Shown: positions 1 to 5,573 of the stretch, in pieces
Layout: each line of letters begins with the position of its first letter
Position numbering within the stretch: position 1 is the first letter of the stretch
Assembly: GCA_019242435.1 (NCBI GenBank)
Contig: JAFAVN010000159.1
Span: 1-7,099, forward strand
Source of the DNA: Verrucomicrobiota bacterium
Lineage (GTDB): Bacteria; Verrucomicrobiota; Verrucomicrobiia; Chthoniobacterales; JAFAMB01
Direction: 5' to 3'
Length of the DNA: 7,099 bases
Made by a program: the position numbers and the translations under genes
Notes under the pieces: generated by a model
The model's database searches: none
What the model saw: only the letters and a program-made list of their open reading frames with translations
What the model was told of the DNA's origin: nothing

Positions 1-3000
1 AGTTAGCAGTCCAGGTTTCCCACATCTGGTTCTACAAGTGTATGCCGTCGCGCATTGGGCTGATGTTGGACATGAGTTCGCGGCAGTTAGAGCGAGTGAT
101 CTATTACGAGGATTACATCGTCATCGACCCGGGCCAGACCCAGCTCCAAAAGTGCCAGTTGCTGAACGAGCAAGAGTATCGGGAAGCACAGGAACAGTAC
201 GGAGAGACTTTTAAGGCAGGAATGGGAGCAGAAGCGATCAAGATCCTGCTGTCCCAGATCGACCTTCGCCAGCTCAACACTGAGTTGGAGGAGGCGATGA
301 ACAACACGAAGAGCAAGCAGATCCGCAAGAAGCTAGCCAAGCGGCTCAAATTGGTTCAGGGATTCATCAACTCACACTCCCGGCCGGAATGGATGATCCT
401 CGATGTGCTGCCGGTGATTCCTCCGGACCTGCGTCCGTTGGTGCCGCTGGAGGGCGGGCGTTTCGCTACCTCTGACCTGAACGACCTCTACCGGCGAGTG
501 ATCAACCGGAACAACCGGTTGAAGAACCTTCTGCAATTGAAGACTCCGGATGTCATTATCCGAAACGAAAAACGGATGTTGCAGGAAGCGGTGGATGCTC
601 TTTTCGATAACGGGCGCCACGGTCGTGCGGTCACCGGGGCTGGTAACCGACCACTCAAGTCCCTAAGCGACATGCTCAAAGGTAAGGGCGGCCGTTTCCG
701 GCAGAACCTTTTGGGTAAGCGAGTCGATTATTCCGGGCGTTCCGTAATCGTCATTGGGCCCGAGCTGAAACTGCATCAGTGCGGGTTACCTAAGAAGATG
801 GCGCTGGTGTTGTTTGAGCCGTTCATTATTCGCCGGCTGAAGGAGCTGGGATATGTCCATACGGTTCGCAGCGCGAAGAAGATGATTGAAGCGCAGAAGC
901 CAGAGGTCTGGGACATCCTGGAAGAAGTAACCAAGGGGCACCCAGTGTTACTGAATCGGGCACCGACTTTGCATCGGTTGTCTATCCAAGCATTCGAACC
1001 GATGCTGATCGAAGGGGAAGCCATTCGCATTCATCCTCTGGTCTGTACTGCCTATAACGCAGACTTCGACGGTGACCAGATGGCGGTGCATGTACCGCTT
1101 TCGGTTGAGGCGCAGATGGAAGCACGGCTGCTCATGTTAGCGCCGAACAACATCTTTTCTCCCTCCAGCGGAAAACCGATCACGACTCCTTCGCAGGACA
1201 TCGTGCTTGGTTGTTACTACCTGACCCAGGAACCGCGCGGTAAAGCAACCCAGAATGGGGAACGGTTGCGGCGTTTCCATGAGCTACCCGAGATCGAGTT
1301 TGCCCTCTCGGAAGGGGCCATCAAAATCCATGATCGTCTGAAGTTTCTGAATCCCGATTACGATCGTACCACGATTTATGGTAACTCGAAGGATAGGGAG
1401 ATCGAGACGACGGTCGGCCGCGTTATCTTTAATGGTATCTGGCCGAAGGAACTTGGCTTCTTCAATCGGGTGGCTGCCAAGAAGCAGCTCAGCGACATTA
1501 TTTGGCGGACCTATCAGGTTTCCGGCCAACAGCGGACCGTCGAGACTCTCGATCGTCTAAAGGAGCTGGGATTCCATTGGGCGACCAAGGCGGGAGTGTC
1601 GATCGGTATTACGGACATGATCATCCCGCATGAGAAGAGGACTGAGTTGGAAAAGGCTTATAAGGAGATTGCCATCGTCGATAAGCAATACCGCAGCGGT
1701 ATCATCACTGAGGGCGAACGTTACAACAAGATCATCGATATCTGGACCCAGGCAGGCGAAGAAATCTCGAACGTGATGTTCCGCACTTTGCAGCACAACG
1801 AAGGGCGCAAGGAACTGAATCCGGTTTATCTGATGCAGGATTCGGGAGCCCGAGGAAACCGACAGCAAGTGAAGCAGCTTGCCGGTATGCGCGGTCTGAT
1901 GGCCAAACCTTCGGGTGAGATTATCGAGCGGCCCATTACTTCGAATTTCCGCGAGGGCCTGAGCGTGCTCGAATACTTCATCTCAACCCACGGCGCTCGA
2001 AAAGGGCTTGCCGATACTGCGTTGAAGACGGCGGATTCCGGTTACCTTACCAGAAAGCTGGTAGACGCTGCTCAAGATGTCATCATCGTCGAAGACGACT
2101 GCGGCACCGCCAATGGCATCGTTGTCCGCCCGATCTATGAAGGGGATGACGAAGTGGTCGATTTGGCGGCCCGAATTGTTGGGCGAGTCAGTTGCGAGAC
2201 CATTACGGATCCGGTCTCAAAAGAGACCATCATCAGGACAAACCAGCTCATTGAAGAGCCTCAGGCGCAAGCCTTGATGAAGATCGGGGTTGAACAATTG
2301 AAAATTCGTTCAGTGCTGACCTGTGAGTCCAAACGGGCGGTTTGTGCTCGCTGTTATGGACGTAACCTGGCCACGGGGCAGATGGTGAAATTAGGAGAAG
2401 CAGTCGGCATCATTGCGGCCCAAAGCATTGGTGAACCGGGTACCCAGTTGACGATGCGTACGTTCCATATTGGTGGTACCGCGACCCAGCTGTTTAAGCA
2501 GCCGATCATCAAGGCAAAGAACGATGGAGAAGTTCGGTTCAATGATCTGCGCGTAGTGCAGTCGATTGACGGAAACTACATCGCGCTGAATAAGAACGGC
2601 TCAATCTCCGTGCATGGAAAGGACGGCCGGGAATTGGAACGGTATAACGTCGTGGTCGGATCGGTGATTTCCGTGAGCGACGGCAAGCACGTCAAGAAGG
2701 GTGAAGTCTTTGTACAGTGGGATCCTTACAACGTGCCAATTCTGACGGAGAAAACCGGACGAGTTGAGTTCCGCGATATGATTGCGGGCGTCACGGTGAA
2801 GCGGGAGATCGATGAGACCACTGGGAACATGGGTACGGTTGTCATTGAGCACAAGGAAGACCTGCATCCGCAGATTGTGATCCTGAATGATGTGAACAAG
2901 GAGATCGCCAGCTATGCGATCCCGGCTGGAGCTCACATCGTGGTGCAAGATGAAGCCAATGTGCCGGCCGGAACCTTGCTAGCCAAGACTCCGCGAAAGA

Positions 3001-3794
3001 TCGCCAAGACTAAGGACATTACCGGGGGCTTACCACGCGTCGCCGAGTTGTTCGAAGCCCGTCGCCCGAAAGAGGCGGCTGAGATTGCCAAGATCGATGG
3101 CATCGTGGAGTTCGGCGGGACGGTTCGTGGTAAACGCCGGCTGATTCTGCGTGACGCGACGACCGGTCAGGAAGAAGAACACCTGATTCCGCTGAATAAG
3201 CACATCATCGTCTTCAAAGGCGACATAGTGAAGAAGGGTTCGCAGTTGACGGAAGGCCCAATTGTTCCGCATGAAATTCTGGAGGTGTGCGGTCCGCAAG
3301 ATCTACAGGAGCATCTGGTTAACGAGGTACAGGAGGTCTACCGCCTGCAGGGGGTCGAGATCAATGATAAGCACATCGAAATCATTGTGCGCCAGATGTT
3401 GCGCAAGGTGAAGATCACCGAACCCGGCGATACTGCGCTCCTTTGGGGCGACCAGGTTGATCGTCTCGAGTTCGAGAAGGAGAATAGACGGGTGATTGAG
3501 CAGGGTGGCAAACCTGCCGAAGCCGTCCCTGTGTTGCTGGGAATCACCAAGGCGTCTTTGGAAACCGACAGCTTCATTTCAGCGGCTTCGTTCCAGGACA
3601 CGACCCGGGTGTTGACTGAGGCAGCGACCCTTGGAAAGATCGACTACCTGCGCGGGTTCAAGGAAAATGTGATCATGGGCCACCTGATTCCAGCCGGAAC
3701 GGGTTTCACCAACCATCGCAATATCCGGACCCTGGAGTCGATTATTTCGCAGCCCGAACCGGTAGCAGAAGAGACAGAACCGGCGCTGGGATAA
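1..3794 (+). CDS. rpoC: DNA-directed RNA polymerase subunit beta' (5'-truncated by window edge)
   Basis: This is the largest catalytic subunit of bacterial RNA polymerase. The reading frame is open to the left edge (first full codon at 3) and the residues before the ATG at 42 (HIWFYKC, then MPSRIGLMLDM) align with internal E. coli beta' sequence. That ATG is therefore an internal methionine. By alignment of the active site with E. coli, roughly 120 N-terminal residues, including the first zinc site, lie outside. Counting from 42, the catalytic NADFDGD motif is at 339-345 (three Asp ligands of Mg2+). The bridge helix (STHGARKGLADTALKTADSG) follows, and the second zinc site has Cys 687, 761, 768 and 771. 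The trigger loop TMRTFHIGG carries Met805, Arg806 and His809. About 170 residues (roughly 815-985) form a trigger-loop insertion like SI3, before TKDITGGLPRVAELFEARRP. The conserved C-terminus (SFISAASFQDTTRVLTEAA, from 1177) is intact. No frameshift is seen. rpoB presumably lies upstream. Confidence 0.98.
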   Translation, partial: LAVQVSHIWFYKCMPSRIGLMLDMSSRQLERVIYYEDYIVIDPGQTQLQKCQLLNEQEYREAQEQYGETFKAGMGAEAIKILLSQIDLRQLNTELEEAMNNTKSKQIRKKLAKRLKLVQGFINSHSRPEWMILDVLPVIPPDLRPLVPLEGGRFATSDLNDLYRRVINRNNRLKNLLQLKTPDVIIRNEKRMLQEAVDALFDNGRHGRAVTGAGNRPLKSLSDMLKGKGGRFRQNLLGKRVDYSGRSVIVIGPELKLHQCGLPKKMALVLFEPFIIRRLKELGYVHTVRSAKKMIEAQKPEVWDILEEVTKGHPVLLNRAPTLHRLSIQAFEPMLIEGEAIRIHPLVCTAYNADFDGDQMAVHVPLSVEAQMEARLLMLAPNNIFSPSSGKPITTPSQDIVLGCYYLTQEPRGKATQNGERLRRFHELPEIEFALSEGAIKIHDRLKFLNPDYDRTTIYGNSKDREIETTVGRVIFNGIWPKELGFFNRVAAKKQLSDIIWRTYQVSGQQRTVETLDRLKELGFHWATKAGVSIGITDMIIPHEKRTELEKAYKEIAIVDKQYRSGIITEGERYNKIIDIWTQAGEEISNVMFRTLQHNEGRKELNPVYLMQDSGARGNRQQVKQLAGMRGLMAKPSGEIIERPITSNFREGLSVLEYFISTHGARKGLADTALKTADSGYLTRKLVDAAQDVIIVEDDCGTANGIVVRPIYEGDDEVVDLAARIVGRVSCETITDPVSKETIIRTNQLIEEPQAQALMKIGVEQLKIRSVLTCESKRAVCARCYGRNLATGQMVKLGEAVGIIAAQSIGEPGTQLTMRTFHIGGTATQLFKQPIIKAKNDGEVRFNDLRVVQSIDGNYIALNKNGSISVHGKDGRELERYNVVVGSVISVSDGKHVKKGEVFVQWDPYNVPILTEKTGRVEFRDMIAGVTVKREIDETTGNMGTVVIEHKEDLHPQIVILNDVNKEIASYAIPAGAHIVVQDEANVPAGTLLAKTPRKIAKTKDITGGLPRVAELFEARRPKEAAEIAKIDGIVEFGGTVRGKRRLILRDATTGQEEEHLIPLNKHIIVFKGDIVKKGSQLTEGPIVPHEILEVCGPQDLQEHLVNEVQEVYRLQGVEINDKHIEIIVRQMLRKVKITEPGDTALLWGDQVDRLEFEKENRRVIEQGGKPAEAVPVLLGITKASLETDSFISAASFQDTTRVLTEAATLGKIDYLRGFKENVIMGHLIPAGTGFTNHRNIRTLESIISQPEPVAEETEPALG

Positions 3795-3813
3795 TCACTG
3801 AGCGTATGATATT

Positions 3814-3848
3814 GGCGGGCGCGCGTTTGGCGCGCCCGTTGCTTGTTT
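3814..3848 (+). terminator. Intrinsic terminator after rpoC
   Basis: A perfect 9-bp, almost entirely G+C stem (CGGGCGCGC at 3816-3824 pairing with GCGCGCCCG at 3830-3838) closes a GTTTG loop. It can be extended by G-U pairs and is followed by the T-rich tail TTGCTTGTTT. It starts about 20 bp after the rpoC stop, the expected place for the end of an rpoBC transcript. The tail is interrupted by G and C, so efficiency is uncertain. Confidence 0.75.
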
Positions 3849-3878
3849 GCCGGGTACCGGCGGCACTGAACCGGGATC

Positions 3879-3917
3879 TCGAATTTAGAACAAAAACTCC
3901 TAGATTCGAAATTCGAA
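3879..3917. repeat. Short inverted and tandem repeats upstream of the adenosyltransferase gene
   Basis: TCGAATTT at 3879-3886 is the exact reverse complement of AAATTCGA at 3909-3916, with a 22-bp A-rich spacer. The right arm also contains two adjacent copies of ATTCGAA (3904-3910 and 3911-3917). The block ends 18 bp before the start codon at 3936, so it could be an operator, part of a promoter region, or a degenerate intergenic repeat. No good -35/-10 pair was recognised around it. Confidence 0.5.
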
Positions 3918-3935
3918 CTTCGTGACGTTCACCAT

Positions 3936-4487
3936 ATGTCGATCGCAACCAAGACCGGAGATGCCGGTGAAACCGCGTTGATGTACGGGCGCCGCCGCCA
4001 GAAAATGGACCGGCGGGTGGAAGCCTATGGGACAGTAGACGAGTTGAATGCTGCACTCGGTTTAGCCCGAGCGACCACGAGGATCGAGTTGTTACAACGC
4101 ACTATTCTTTCGATCCAAGAGGAGCTCGTTATTCTGATGGGCGAATTGGCGGTCGCAGACGAGGATCGGGAGCGTTACCGGCGCGATGGATATCAAGCGG
4201 TGACCACTACCATGGTCGACGGCTTAACCCGGGTCGTGGACGACCTTGAACAGAATCACCATATCTCTTTTAAGCGATGGGCGACTCCTGGTACTACACT
4301 CAATGGCGCCGCCCTGGATGTTGCCAGGACAGTTTGTCGCCGGGCGGAGCGCCGCGTCGTTGGCTTGGCTACCAGTGCGGAATACGTGAATCCGGAGAGT
4401 ATCCGGTACCTTAATCGATTATCTGACGTGCTTTGGCTATTGGCGCGGTACGCCGAGGGGAGCGGTTTGGGAGCCGGTAGTCAGTAA
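3936..4487 (+). CDS. PduO-type ATP:cob(I)alamin adenosyltransferase (EC 2.5.1.17)
   Basis: The 183-aa product should transfer the 5'-deoxyadenosyl group of ATP to cob(I)alamin, making adenosylcobalamin in the cytoplasm. PduO-family enzymes are usually trimers of four- or five-helix bundles. Visible family motifs are the N-terminal ATP-binding TKTGDAGET (5-13), VEAYGTVDELN (28-38), the Arg/Glu-rich ARTVCRRAER (130-139) and YLNRLSD (158-164) followed by LWLLAR. Length is normal for a single-domain enzyme. The start at 3936 is supported because SIATKTGD matches the usual family N-terminus; no Shine-Dalgarno sequence precedes it. The segment after the first motif (ALMYGRRRQKMDRR) and the loop at 112-122 (FKRWATPGTTLN) look somewhat divergent. 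No other B12 gene or B12-dependent enzyme is in view. The gene lies between a terminator and a repeat-rich spacer, so it is probably its own transcription unit. The symbol is left blank because pduO, cobO and mmaB names are all used for this family. Confidence 0.93.
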   Translation: MSIATKTGDAGETALMYGRRRQKMDRRVEAYGTVDELNAALGLARATTRIELLQRTILSIQEELVILMGELAVADEDRERYRRDGYQAVTTTMVDGLTRVVDDLEQNHHISFKRWATPGTTLNGAALDVARTVCRRAERRVVGLATSAEYVNPESIRYLNRLSDVLWLLARYAEGSGLGAGSQ

Positions 4488-4521
4488 TCACTGATCAGTG
4501 ATTATCAGTAATCGGTGATCA
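4481..4521. repeat. Left block of TCAGTAATCA-type repeats
   Basis: The block contains TCAGTAATCA (4481-4490), the palindrome at 4485-4504 and ATCAGTAATC (4505-4514), then CGGTGATCAG-like degenerate sequence. TCAGTAATCA is the exact reverse complement of TGATTACTGA at 4682-4691. ATCAGTAATC is the exact reverse complement of GATTACTGAT at 4683-4692 and 4704-4713. The left and right blocks thus form imperfect inverted repeats around about 160 bp. The first bases of the block overlap the end of the coding sequence. Confidence 0.75.
4485..4504. repeat. Perfect 20-bp palindrome overlapping the adenosyltransferase stop codon
   Basis: TAATCACTGATCAGTGATTA reads identically on both strands. Its first three bases are the TAA stop of the upstream gene. 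It is the start of a block of related 10-bp words (see the neighbouring repeat entries). As RNA it would be an A/U-rich hairpin without a poly-U tail, so a terminator role is weak; a protein-binding or repeat-element role is equally possible. Confidence 0.8.
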
Positions 4522-4535
4522 GCAGAAGGAGCTAG

Positions 4536-4562
4536 GAGGGGCACTTCTGGTGCTCTTTATTG
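4536..4562 (+). terminator. Candidate intrinsic terminator after the adenosyltransferase gene
   Basis: Bases 4536-4544 (GAGGGGCAC) can pair with 4550-4558 (GTGCTCTTT) as nine pairs, three of them G-U, around a TTCTG loop. The 3' arm runs into CTCTTTATT, a short U-rich stretch. It sits about 50 bp after the stop codon at 4485-4487. The stem is moderate and its U-tract partly overlaps the stem, so termination is likely but not certain. Confidence 0.5.
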
Positions 4563-4570
4563 ATACGCAA

Positions 4571-4615
4571 GGACAGAATCCACAGGATGACCGCATATGT
4601 TCCTTGATTCTGTTC
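4571..4615 (+). other. Long imperfect hairpin in the rpsB upstream region
   Basis: ACAGAATC at 4573-4580 is the exact reverse complement of GATTCTGT at 4606-4613, extendable to about ten pairs with one G-U. Inside it AGGA (4584-4587) can pair with TCCT (4601-4604), giving a second short helix separated by a small internal loop. The apical loop is GC-mixed. It could be part of a long rpsB leader, a small RNA, or the core of a repeat element. Nothing in the sequence identifies it as a known riboswitch. Confidence 0.4.
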
Positions 4616-4678
4616 GCTCATTCGGTCGGTTTGAACCTGGGCGCATGAGATCCACGACTCCTGGATACTTGCTTTTTT

Positions 4679-4716
4679 TACTGATTACTGATCACTGAAT
4701 ACAGATTACTGATTTC
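4679..4716. repeat. Right block of TGATTACTGA-type repeats
   Basis: The block holds TGATTACTGA (4682-4691), TGATCACTGA (4689-4698) and GATTACTGAT twice (4683-4692 and 4704-4713, a 21-bp period). It is in inverted orientation to the left block at 4481-4521. It follows directly after a run of seven T (4673-4679). Together the two blocks span about 235 bp. No target-site duplication is evident next to the outer ends. Confidence 0.7.
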
Positions 4717-4727
4717 CGCTTGCGGAA
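4714..4727. repeat. Small inverted repeat TTCCGC-TT-GCGGAA
   Basis: Six perfectly paired bases (4714-4719 and 4722-4727) flank a TT centre. It overlaps the proposed -35 hexamer of rpsB and immediately follows the repeat block. Such a dyad could be a repressor or activator site, but no regulator can be named. Confidence 0.4.
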
Positions 4728-4748
4728 TGGTACTCTCTGAACCATAGT
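4720..4748 (+). promoter_or_regulatory. Weak sigma70-like promoter candidate for rpsB-tsf
   Basis: TTGCGG (4720-4725) and CATAGT (4743-4748) are separated by 17 bp. They match the TTGACA/TATAAT consensus at three and four positions. Transcription would start near 4755 and give a leader of about 40 nt before rpsB. The match is poor, and it was proposed mainly because a promoter is expected in this interval. Confidence 0.25.
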
Positions 4749-4792
4749 CACCGACTCTAGCCGAAAGTGCCGGTTAGTGGTCGAAAAACAGT

Positions 4793-5521
4793 ATGTCTTC
4801 AATGGAATTAGTGACCGAGCTCCTCGAAGCAGGGGTTCATTTTGGGCATCAAACCAAACGATGGAACCCGAAGATGAAACCGTTCATCTTCGAGCAGAGG
4901 AACTCGATCTACATCATTAATCTTTCTGAAACAGTTAAGCAGCTCCAGGCAGCGACCGATTTTCTGGCCGGCATCGCCCGTGATGGAGGGAAAGTGCTGT
5001 TCATTGGTTGCAAAAAGCAAGCCCAGGAGGCGGTTAAGGAAGCTGCTCAGGCTTGCGGCCAATTTTACGTGAACCAGCGTTGGCTTGGTGGGACGCTCAC
5101 TAATCTTTCGACGATCCGCAAGAGTGTCGCCCGTTTGACCTACCTTGAGCAGATCGAACAGTCGCCGGAATACTCGCAGATGGGTAAGCAGGAGCTGTCG
5201 GCTCTGCGGCGCGAGGCCGAAAAATTGCGCCGGAATCTGGAAGGTATCCGGAATATGTCGAGTCTGCCCGACGCATTGGTGATCATCGATACCACTCGGG
5301 AGGCCATTGCCGTCGCTGAAGCCAATCGCCTCGCTATCCCGACGGTTGCGATCGTGGATACCAATGCGGATCCCGATCTCGTGACTTACCCCATCGCTGG
5401 CAACGACGATGCGATCAGAGCTATCCGTGTAATTCTTCAGAAGCTGGTGGACGCGATCTACACGGCTTCTCACGAACAAGAAAAAGATAACGCTGCGGCA
5501 CTCGCCGCGGTGGCCGAATAG
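4793..5521 (+). CDS. rpsB: 30S ribosomal protein S2
   Basis: S2 binds late on the solvent side of the 30S subunit, in the head-body cleft, and is needed for S1 to bind in many bacteria. The 242-aa product is full length (E. coli 241 aa). Family signatures are clear: LLEAGVHFGHQTKRWNPKMK (10-29), FYVNQRWLGGTLTN (91-104), the charged helical hairpin around 133-150, and PDALVIIDTTREAIAVAEA (159-177). The usual IPTVAIVDTNADPD segment (182-195) and YPIAGNDDA (199-207) follow. The tail after 225 is Ala/Glu rich and probably flexible. The start could be 4793 (MSSMEL) or the in-frame ATG at 4802 (MELV); both fit family N-termini and neither has a Shine-Dalgarno sequence. tsf follows 52 bp downstream, the classic rpsB-tsf pair. 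Confidence 0.98.
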   Translation: MSSMELVTELLEAGVHFGHQTKRWNPKMKPFIFEQRNSIYIINLSETVKQLQAATDFLAGIARDGGKVLFIGCKKQAQEAVKEAAQACGQFYVNQRWLGGTLTNLSTIRKSVARLTYLEQIEQSPEYSQMGKQELSALRREAEKLRRNLEGIRNMSSLPDALVIIDTTREAIAVAEANRLAIPTVAIVDTNADPDLVTYPIAGNDDAIRAIRVILQKLVDAIYTASHEQEKDNAAALAAVAE

Positions 5522-5550
5522 CAACCCAGCTTACCCGATCTTAAGGGATT

Positions 5551-5555
5551 GGAGG
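5551..5555 (+). promoter_or_regulatory. GGAGG motif upstream of tsf, unusually far from the start
   Basis: GGAGG is the only strong Shine-Dalgarno-like sequence before any start in the window, but its end is 18 nt from the ATG at 5574, well outside the usual 5-9 nt. Flanking TAAG (5542-5545) and CTTA (5556-5559) could place it in the loop of a small hairpin. An in-frame ATT at 5562 has ideal spacing, yet homology favours the ATG. Confidence 0.35.
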
Positions 5556-5573
5556 CTTAGAATTTCGACTTTT

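Larger units (their letters stand above)
4488..4792. other. 305-bp intergenic region without a gene
   Basis: No convincing coding sequence was found in any frame. The region contains, in order: the left repeat block, a terminator-like hairpin (4536-4562), a long hairpin (4571-4615), a short inverted repeat ATCCA/TGGAT (4650-4666) followed by seven T (4673-4679), the right repeat block, a small palindrome (4714-4727), and a weak promoter candidate about 45-75 bp before rpsB. The rpsB promoter must lie here if transcription stops after the adenosyltransferase gene. Confidence 0.8.

Noticed and set aside
42..44. ATG as the start of rpoC
   Set aside because: The frame continues upstream to the edge with residues that match internal beta' sequence (HIWFYKC), so the gene is cut by the window rather than starting here.
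1557..1868. 103-codon antisense frame within rpoC, and the other short antisense frames along rpoC
   Set aside because: All overlap highly conserved beta' coding sequence and lack recognisable protein features.
3816..3838. Recombination site (dif or att type) in the GC-rich dyad after rpoC
   Set aside because: The 9-bp perfect stem, 5-nt loop and T-rich tail just after a stop codon fit an intrinsic terminator much better.
3850..3935. Cobalamin riboswitch upstream of the adenosyltransferase
   Set aside because: The leader is only 141 bp in total and is partly occupied by the rpoC terminator. The single GGCACTGA-like string is not accompanied by a full B12 box or the expected junctions.
4481..4716. 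CRISPR array
   Set aside because: The repeated words are about 10 bp, irregularly spaced and in both orientations, with no regular spacers and no cas genes nearby.
4808..5524. 238-codon open frame antisense to rpsB
   Set aside because: It covers almost all of a clear, conserved S2 gene and its product shows no domain-like pattern. Long antisense frames arise from codon bias in conserved genes.
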